From positions 170,159 to 234,158 of the forward strand of contig MNCI01030356.1 in NCBI GenBank assembly GCA_015680685.1: a stretch of DNA of 64,000 bases, read 5' to 3'. The notes beneath the pieces were generated by a model. That model was given only the letters and a program-made list of their open reading frames with translations. It did no database searches and was not told where the DNA came from. Source of the DNA: Gnetum montanum (lineage: Eukaryota; Streptophyta; Gnetopsida; Gnetales; Gnetaceae). Positions 56,531 to 64,000 of the stretch are shown here, piece by piece; within the stretch, counting starts at the first letter, position 1; each line of letters opens with the position of its first letter. The position numbers and the translations under genes are program-made.

Positions 56531-57960
56531 AAAGAGGAAGAAAATCCATTATTTGATATGTTTTCTTGATGAACTTCTCTTTGCTGGGGATATAACTAAA
56601 AAATTTCTCAATGATCCTAAATGGTATGATGGAATTCTTACCTATCTTCTCAGTTAGGAGATGCCACAAGGGTTGGACCACCAGAAGAAATAGCAATTTC
56701 TTCACCAAGTAAAACACTTCATGAAGATCAACAAACACCTCTATAAGGTGTGCACTAATGGCTTGGTTCATTGGTGTGTTCATGATGTTGATCAATTGCA
56801 CATTCTCCAAGATGCTCATGAAGGTCCTTGTGGAGGACATTATGCTAGGAGATGCATGGCCAGTAAAATCCTGATGGTAGGATGCTATTGGCCAACAATC
56901 TTCAAGGATTCTCACCATTACACCTACTCTTGTGAATGATGCCAATGAGATGATGGAAAGATTGCTCAAATGAAGAAACCTCAACAATGGATTCAACCAC
57001 TGGAACCCTTCGACATCTAGGGAATTGATTTCATGGGTCCCATCATGTCAATGTTAAATGGAAAGGCATACATCATAGTCGTTGTTAACTATTGTATAAA
57101 ATGGATAGAAGTAGTAGTTTTCATTGACTATACATATTCTACTACTACTTGATTTGTACAAAAAATTGTTGTAAATAGGTTTGGTGTGCCATGTGTATTA
57201 ATTTCTAATAATGGAACTTACTTTACATGGATTAATTTTTGGAAGCTCATGCAATGCTTGGGGGTTGAACATAAACTCACAACATCCTACCATCCCCAAG
57301 CCAATGGTCAAGCTAAGGTTACCAATAGAAAAATCACAAGGATACTAACAAGAAGTATCAGCAAGTATAGGAAAGACTAGAGCACAAAACTTAACGATGC
57401 CCTTTGGGCCTATTGCTCCACATGGAAACTTCCTATAGGCTACTCTTCCTATGAGCTTGTGTACAGAAAATTACCAACACTTCCTATTTAATCCAAGCTT
57501 TGTACACTTTCAACAGCCTGTAACCTCGACCTTGACTTGAGTCTAGCCCAAAAAGAAAGACTAATGAATCTCAACCTGTTAGACAAAAATCGATTGGTAG
57601 CCCTATCATCTAATGAGTTGCATAAGGCCTAAAACAAAAAGCATCATGACCTAAAAATTAGAAAATTCAAATTTCAACCAGGAGATAAAGTTCTCTATTG
57701 AAACCCCACACACGTACCTCAATGAACTAAGTTCCAAATGTTGTGGGAAGGACCTTACATTAGTTACGAAAATTTTCCTTCTGGGGCCATGATAATCTAC
57801 AAAACTTAGAGCCCAAATAAGAAACAACTAGTTAACATCCAACAAATTAAACCTTTCCATGAGCATAAGTCAGCTAATACAACAAGAACTTCATTGGATG
57901 GACACCATGCTCCATATTTTGGATCTCTTCCTTTCAACTTAGTCATGGGGGAGATGGCCA
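56531..57960 (+). pseudogene. Integrase of element F, catalytic triad broken
   Basis: Zinc domain AHEGPCGGHY and SCE*CQ. Core: GIDFMGP (first Asp kept), SNNGTYF (second Asp changed to Asn) and NGQAKVTN (Glu changed to Lys). C-terminus: LWEGPYI, QQIKPFHEH and a NLVMGEMA-like end that corresponds to LSHGGDGHLC in D. Confidence 0.82.
57942..57955 (+). other. Internal polypurine-tract-like site at pol end (element F)
   Basis: gtcatgggggagat, identical to the motif at the pol end of element D. Confidence 0.5.
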
Positions 57961-57971
57961 TCCATGCTAAC

Positions 57972-57972
57972 N
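57972..57972. other. Single N join without visible duplication
   Basis: It lies just after the pol end of element F. No repeated flank is visible. Confidence 0.6.
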
Positions 57973-59665
57973 CTCTTTTATTTTATTTGGGGTGATTTTC
58001 TAACTTTTTGTTAATAAGTGCCAGGTACATTGGTAATGCATTACTTGATGGTGGTACATACTATTTTTGTTATTTAATTCTTGGTGTTTGGTTTCTGGCT
58101 ATGAATTTTGTTACGAATAATTAGGACATGGTTTCTTTTTCATGTAATAGGCAATGAGTCCACAACATCCACCCATCCATAAACTCTATGGTTTTCCTTA
58201 GTTTGAAAACATTCAATCCATTTTTTATTGAGAAAACTTTAATAAATTTATGACTTTGGTAGTTTTTGGAATTGGGAATGATTCAAAGGTTTGAATAGGG
58301 TGTGGCTTTAAGGGGATTCAGTATTCATGGTGCCTTTCTATTTTCCTATGTGCATATGTGTTTTCATGGATTTCTTACTATTATGTGTTGACCAATCAAA
58401 GGAAGTTAAATAAATGCATGTATCTTTTTATGGTGTGGTTTTCATCAGAAAAAAATGATGAGAATTCAAAGCACACCCCTTAGACAAAATAAATGGGCTA
58501 CAAGCACTGGTTATGGGACTAGTCCCCTCTAACTAAGGCCCTTCCTCACTTCCTACTTCTTTTTTAATAAGGAACAATGGTTGTTTTGTGGGAACACTCT
58601 TGTGTCTTAGGAGATAGATTGGTCTTAGAATGTTGATGCGAAGTCATTGAATGTGGTTGGTTTTGGTCTAGACTAAGGATGGATCCTATCAAGTCATTTA
58701 ACCACAAAATTCCACAAGGGACTTCATGTGACCTTAATTAGAAACTCCATTCCACTCTCTCTCATCCATATAGGCTTTCCATGTCTCACCTCACTACTAG
58801 TTTCATGTTCTTATTCAATGTCCTAGTTTGATGTGTCGGAATTCTTAGTTAGTTTCTTTTGGGTTTTTGTACTTAACCTTCATAATCATTAATCATCCAC
58901 AGAGTCCACGAACTCTTTAGTTTCATGTTATGAAAGGGCATAAAAGGTATGTGCCTGCTTTGGGGAGGACCCACTTTCATATCTTTTGGTTGGGTTAGTT
59001 AAGTTCTTTACACTTAGACACTCTTACAATCAAATTCTTTTGTTTACCCCATCAATGACATCCAATTGTGCACATATTCACAACATTTTTTAGTGAACTT
59101 TCCTTTTTATTATTGTGAATTCTTACACCCTCTTCATATATTTCCTTATGTTGAACTTTTTCAAATTTAATGGACTACTTATCTATTTTACTCTATTTAT
59201 CAACCTTCCCACTAACACGACTCAAGGAATCAATCTACCATAATCACAACCTAGTTGAGTGTAACCACTGATGAGACAAGGTAATTAACAACTATGTGTT
59301 ACACATTGCATACTAATTCATGATTTTGTTGTGATTGCAGTGGGAAGCATGGACTAGAAGTAGGACTATCTTCACCAAGGATGATGTGGCAGTATCACAC
59401 AATGAGGATCGTTCATGATCATTGGATCTTCTTCCTTATTCTTCAACTACCATGAGGTGTTGGATGTTAGTGTTATCTAGGGTTTTCACTTCTCTTATCA
59501 TAAACACCCAATTTTTAAAAAAATTTTAACTCTGTACACTTGGACACTTAGAGTCTGTTGTTCCATATGAGTTAGTTTGTATGTCAATTAATAATCCCAT
59601 ACCTATGCAATATTTTGTAAGAACTAGTTTCTCCTCTTCTTCACTCGAGAACGAGTTTTCATTCA
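57973..59665 (+). other. Non-coding 3' region of element F
   Basis: It parallels the 3' region of D: 'aatcaccacatccatccat'-like block, gcacaccccttaga, the stem-loop motif TGGGGAGGACCCA (58961-58973), and an acceptor-like tttgttgtgattgcag near 59325-59340 followed by tgggaagcatgg. No ORF-X and no internal promoter block. Confidence 0.5.
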
Positions 59666-59677
59666 GTTGTGGGGGTA
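59666..59677 (+). other. Polypurine tract of element F
   Basis: gttgtgggggta immediately before the 3' LTR. Confidence 0.85.
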
Positions 59678-60520
59678 TGATGAAACACATTTTTTCATCT
59701 ACTCCAACATTGGGTATCCGACATCGAAGTCCAGATGTGATGTCAGGTATCTAACGTTAGGGGGTATATGCTGGCCTATAAATATAGCACCTGGGCTTCC
59801 AATTTGGCATTAGTTTTTGAGTTAGTTTTTAGTTAGAGTAGTAAAGATCTTATAGTTTACTCTCTCTAGAGTTAAAATATTTTCTAAGTACCCATAGAAG
59901 GAGTATAGGTGTATACAGTTCTCTGTTCAAGCACTAATGCACCTGAGCACAGTAGTGTGATGGGAATAAAAACAAACTCTTTTGACAATCCTTGTAGCAC
60001 TAAGAATAGATTAATATTTCCTTTAATGCACTTTACTTTCATATGCTTTACTCTAATGCATTTAAATTGAGCAATTTATTTTTGGTTGTTAATGAACACA
60101 AGCACAACCACTTTGAGCATACATATAGTACTTGGTAACCTAGTAATGCTTAACGTTTGGTAGCCTAGTAGCACTATATATGTTCAGGATGTGTTCATGA
60201 AAGTGGGATGGTCACTTATGTTAGGCTAGATAGGTAGTAAATGAATTAGATTCTAAATAACTCCACTTTTCATTCTTATTGTAGGTGATTATATTGATAA
60301 AACATAAAATGATAAAAATCATGTACCTCAATTACACTTAAACCATACCTTGAGCCTCACAAGTGTAGTTGGGAAGAGAATGAATGTTCTCAATGCCCAT
60401 TTCACTTCCTAGAGAAACTAGTGTGTTATAGAACTATAGGTCCATGGAAATCAACCAGATTGTGCGTAAAAACCTTAGTGATTTGTATGGTTTGGCATAG
60501 GGGTACCTCATTGCTCATCA
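59678..60520 (+). repeat. 3' LTR of element F
   Basis: Begins TGATGAAACACA and ends GCTCATCA. U3 holds aacattgggtatccgacatc, a clear inverted repeat, then TATA box cctataaatatag near 59775. Confidence 0.92.
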
Positions 60521-61398
60521 TAAGGGAACTCCGTACTAGCCCCAACATTATCATCAATTGTAGTGGTGACACCCACAGTTGTGGGGAAGGCCATCATCAA
60601 ACCAACCTTACCCTTACTTCCAGTTGAACCCATATGAATAATATGTTCAACAACCTATTTCCCAAACTAGTTCTACATCTTGTACTTCAAATCGCTACTA
60701 TCACTCTCTCGAGTATCATCAACCAGTGACATCTCCTGAGGGATCACCACCTCACACGTCTTACCGTTCATCCTATCCTTAATATTCTCATGCTCCACCC
60801 CATCACATGCCACTACCAACAATACAAGAAGGTTCAATACCACAACATCAATACAAGAATGCCACCTATCTTATGAATGTGCATAGACATGCTAATTCCA
60901 ATAGGTTCCTACCACAATCTCAGAAACGTCCCTTCTTTAGGATGATTCCCATGCGTAAGCACAATCCTCATGGACTTAACACATTATCCAAACTAGCACA
61001 ATGCCAATCTAGTACAATGCCTTCCCTTTCACAACCAATGTCCTCTAATCCTATGTAAGGGTCACCATCCATTGTTACTCCAACACCTAATAGAAGCAAT
61101 AACTCTAGCATTGTGGAGAGACAAACAATTCCATGCATGTCTAATCATAATCAAGGGTGTAATCATGGGGTTAAACATCTACAACATTGAGATAACTCAT
61201 ACTCTGATCCACGGTATATTTAACAACCAAGTGAGTGAACAAGAACTTGTCTATGCTACCAGCACTAAACCAAGAGACACCTAATGGCTTGAAAATGAAA
61301 GGTTAACATTATTTCAAAAATGCATGGAGCCTACCTATCCACTTATTAATTCTTGTCATAGTCAAATGCTTAGTCGTGGGGAAGACATCCCATCCTAA
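60521..61398 (+). pseudogene. gag tail of element E, after the element F insertion
   Basis: Pro/Ser/Tyr/His-rich sequence homologous to the gag tail of B and C (YVQQPIS..., NRFLPQSQKRPFFR, TIPCMSNHNQGC). It is open at 60807-61058 and then broken. It ends at a gtcgtggggaaga PPT-like motif (61373-61385). Confidence 0.7.
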
Positions 61399-62724
61399 CA
61401 TTTAGAATTAATGGTTGTTTTTCATCTTTTTGTTTTAAATTTTTTATCCTTTTCTTATTTCTTGATATCAATTTTTCCTATTCTTTTCAATTTTTTCCAC
61501 ATTTTGTTTTCATTCCCTTTGTTAGTAATCTTGCTTGTGAATAAAATAATCATGTAGCCCATTAAGGTGAGGTTTTCTCTATATTGTCAAGTCATAAGGG
61601 ACTAATTATTTAGACAGTGAGGACACATCATCCATCCATCCATCCTATTCAGAAGAGGTTCTTACCCTAGACATAATTATATTCTTTTCCATCATCAAGC
61701 TAAAAATAAATTTTTAATCATTGTGCCTAGCTAGAAAAGTGCAAAACCAAGGAGGAATGTGAAGGTGTGAAATCAAGGAACTTTGTGGATTCTCTTTGAC
61801 CACTTCTGTATGTTCTATCATGTTGCTAAGGTTGTAATTATGTCCTTGTAGATCTAACGAAGAATGAAAGTAAGAGTAAAATAAAAGGGCACTAAATAAA
61901 TTTCTGAGGGTCCTATTGGAAAGATATGTTACCCATGCCAGGTTGGCATCTTTTTAGAATGCTTTCAAAAAAAAAGTGCCATGAATAAACTCCTCCCTTG
62001 GACAAAACATTAAGTGATGTTACTCCTTGCAACTATTATAGTCCTATGGTTGTCAATCAGAGAGATGAAATAATGCAATGTCACTAAAACATGGTATGGA
62101 CTTAGTTTGAATCTTAGAAATAAGCGCTCATGATTACTTAACCATTAATAACACACAAGGATTCATTATGCCTATGGTAAGGCACCTCACGTCCCAATTT
62201 CTGCAATCCTTTCTAAAATCCATCTCCTCTCACTATCCATATGATCCTAACTTGTGGTTTTGTGTAACATGGAGTTATTTTTTCAAATGGGTGGTTTTAA
62301 CGTGTGTGTTTTGTTCCATAGGTATGCATTCCATTTAACCCCTTTAGTGCCTATGGACATTTTTAGGTGTGGTTATATAAGGGCATTAAGGGCTAAAGCC
62401 TACTTTGGGGAGGATCCACTTGTATAATTGTTGTGACTTATACTTTTATAACACAATTTCATCATCTTAAACCTTCCAACTACATAAATGTTAAATTCAA
62501 TACTTTCCCTTATCATATAACTAATCCATTCTACACCATAAATCTAATACTCCTTTTCTTACATCTTCCACAGCTTTTAATGCCTATGATTCCATCTTCT
62601 AACATGTACTAGTGCCTATATATAAATTCTCACTTATTCCAAAAATTTGAATTTAACCTAAAACCCTTCCACCAATCATAGAGCTTTATTTTCCATGGTG
62701 AATGCCCTCATAATATGAAAATTA
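61399..62724 (+). other. Non-coding linker of element E
   Basis: It follows B and C linkers in order: pyrimidine tract, tattcttttccatcatcaag, cccatgccaggttggca near 61930, and the stem-loop motif tggggaggatcca (62406-62418). Further phrases (ccttccaccaat, ccatggtgaat) align with the segment just before the internal promoter of B. Confidence 0.6.
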
Positions 62725-62805
62725 AAGTACCTCAATATTGACTACTCGATATCAGGTGGGACTCAACATCGGATACCCGATATCGGGTCCATAAAAACAT
62801 AGAGC
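62725..62805 (+). promoter_or_regulatory. Internal U3-like promoter block (element E)
   Basis: tactcgatatcaggtggga, then caacatcggatacccgatat with cgggt, then an AT-rich ccataaaaac in the TATA position. It occupies the same place as the block in element B (20250-20340). No ORF-X follows because of the 3' deletion. Confidence 0.5.
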
Positions 62806-62827
62806 TAGGGAAGTTTTTGCATTTGCA

Positions 62828-63139
62828 TGTAGGGACAAATACTCATCTCACGTAGGCTAGCTAGGCTTTACTTTCCATCATTAATTAGATTAAATAATTA
62901 ATTTCTTTATCATCATTAGGAGTATCTTTGGGCCAAACAACATCAAGGATCATATGCCTCACTCTGGACAAAACCATATGTGACAAAACTATCACTAGTC
63001 CAAGTGGGAAGACAGCGAACTGCGATCAAGGCATAACAATTAAGATGCACAACTAGTCCCATCCATAGAATTCAACTGGATTGTGTGTGAACACTTGTGA
63101 TTTGTATGGTTCGGCATAGGTGTACCTCACCACTCCTCA
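62828..63139 (+). repeat. Truncated 3' LTR of element E
   Basis: It corresponds to about 48530-48842, the last third of the 5' LTR (agggacaaatactcat, ttaggagtatctttgggcca, ccactcctca). The U3, TATA box and poly(A) signal are missing. Confidence 0.8.
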
Positions 63140-63680
63140 CATATCTACATCCTTAGTTGATGAACTATCCTACCATCCATAATGAATATAGATCTTGTAT
63201 TGAACTTTGTCATGCCTTCTCAAACAACCTCATATAGACCCCCTAACAAAATTAACACTAATATGACTAACAAGCTAATAACCTAATAACATATACCTTT
63301 GTATAGTCTACATTATGACCTTCCTATTCTAACAAACTAACAAACACCTCCTAATAAGCACCTAAAAGGTATAGTTTTTAATATATAAGTTATACTTATT
63401 TTTAAATAAAATTTTAATAACTAAATTTATAAAATTCATCTATTTTATCACTAATAATAGTGTTAGAGTTCAATAACATTGATTTATATATTTTGTTAAT
63501 AAATTGGCATTATTAATGATCTTTGGAAGTATTTAGATTATGGCCAAATTAAAAATGTGATTTAGGATGATCTCTAATAAAGAATGTGGCCATACAGTTA
63601 TGTCCAACACATTTTAAAAACTTATAAATGATCCCTTAATTACTAGAAATGAAGTTTTGATGAGAGAGATATGGCTTATT
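63140..63680. other. AT-rich sequence right of element E
   Basis: No gene supported. About 63250-63370 resembles about 47400-47500 (actaacaagctaata, ctaacaaactaacaaacacc). Confidence 0.3.
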
Positions 63681-63689
63681 AAAGTTTTG

Positions 63690-64000
63690 GCTAAAGCTAG
63701 TTACAAAGTCAATAGTGGTCAACTTGATGATGTTAAAAGGTTAACGTCATGACATCATCAAGTGAAATTGCCACATTAGCTAGTTAACATGATGATGTCA
63801 TTACCATGCCATCATTGCCACATCATCAAGTGGTTTCCAACTACCATCTCATTACTTGCCATGTCATCACTATAAATCCCACATGTCACATCAACATGCA
63901 ATGCTACAATGTTACTACCATCTTTGATTTTCTTGTGGTGTGTTTTACAGTCGAGTTGTTGTGATCCTAAGATCATCTACTTGGGCTTAGAAATAAACAT
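63690..64000 (+). promoter_or_regulatory. Promoter-like stretch at the window edge, possibly another LTR
   Basis: Repeated gatgatgtcat and catgacatcatcaagtg motifs, containing TGACGTCA-like cores, cover about 63720-63870. A TATA-like cactataaatccc follows near 63879 and an AATAAA near 63991. The order (short palindromes, TATA, poly(A) signal) resembles the U3-R layout of the LTRs here, but the sequence is different and the window ends. Confidence 0.3.

Larger units (their letters stand above)
50601..60520 (+). mobile_element. Element F: pol-bearing Athila-like element nested in gag of element E
   Basis: LTRs of 852 and 843 bp, degenerate tRNA-Asp PBS, gag, protease, RT, RNase H, integrase, non-coding 3' region and PPT, in the same order as element D. 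No recognisable ORF-X. The flanks, ttgga and taagg, do not match, so no TSD survives; the host gag homology nevertheless resumes right after it. More decayed than D, with catalytic residues replaced in protease, RNase H and integrase. Confidence 0.9.
48026..63139 (+). mobile_element. Element E: gag-bearing, pol-less Athila-like element, split by element F and 3' deleted
   Basis: The 5' LTR, tRNA-Asp-like PBS and gag are present. Element F (50601-60520) splits gag. Then follow the gag tail, internal PPT-like motif, linker with stem-loop motif and internal U3-like promoter block. At about 62828 the sequence jumps into the last third of the 3' LTR, so ORF-X, PPT and most of the 3' LTR are deleted. 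The flanks, cctac and catat, match at only 3 of 5 positions. Terminal bases are mutated at both ends (TAATGAG start, CTCCTCA end). Confidence 0.8.

Overview
This is a plant nuclear window made almost entirely of old, nested retrotransposons. I found no intact host gene, rRNA operon or CRISPR array. The main components are LTR retrotransposons of the Ty3/gypsy Athila/Tat type. They share a 5-bp target-site duplication (TSD), a primer-binding site (PBS) complementary to the 3' end of plant tRNA-Asp, LTRs starting TGATGAA and ending CTCATCA, and a polypurine tract (PPT) near gt(c/t)(g/a)tgggggta. AT-rich sequence, a LINE-1-type and an RTE-type LINE, tRNA-derived SINE-like copies and a 5S-rRNA-derived fragment fill the rest. 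Dense nesting of very decayed elements suggests a large, slowly turning-over plant genome such as a gymnosperm. That placement is inference; no host gene confirms it.

Layout. 1-1503 and about 7191-7600: a LINE-1-type ORF2 remnant split by minus-strand element A (1504-7185). 7600-14489: AT-rich DNA, a 41-bp tandem repeat, a likely misoriented contig (8284-9883), a low-copy stretch with one possible minus-strand exon, and decayed minus-strand coding remnants. 14490-24661: element B (gag plus an extra ORF, no pol) carrying a minus-strand solo LTR at 17688-18634. 24662-30622: AT-rich DNA with hairpin-containing repeats, a 5S-like fragment and an RTE LINE tail. 30623-46727: element C (same type as B), split by the pol-bearing element D (31828-41753). 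46728-48025: two SINE-like copies. 48026-63139: element E (gag, no pol, 3' half deleted), split by the pol-bearing element F (50601-60520). 63140-64000: AT-rich DNA ending in a promoter-like stretch.

The most interesting signal is a second module in the pol-less elements. It holds a long ORF, called ORF-X here: 952 codons in A, 920 in B, an in-frame 146-codon deletion form in C, deleted in E. ORF-X has a basic N-terminus, a globular region resembling plant-transposon-associated proteins, a long predicted coiled coil and a conserved Pro-Trp tail. It sits behind a conserved stem-loop motif, an internal U3-like promoter block (A, B, E) and a splice-acceptor-like site just before its ATG. Full-length copies A and B keep one frame from start to stop, broken only by nonsense codons. 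D and F carry protease, RT, RNase H and integrase but no recognisable ORF-X. The set looks like a two-partner family: pol suppliers (D, F) and pol-less ORF-X carriers (A, B, C, E) with shared cis-signals. No copy here could make an uninterrupted protein.

Seven single-N joins occur. Four are flanked by direct duplications, and two bound an inverted duplication. These look like unmerged contig overlaps and should not be read as biology.
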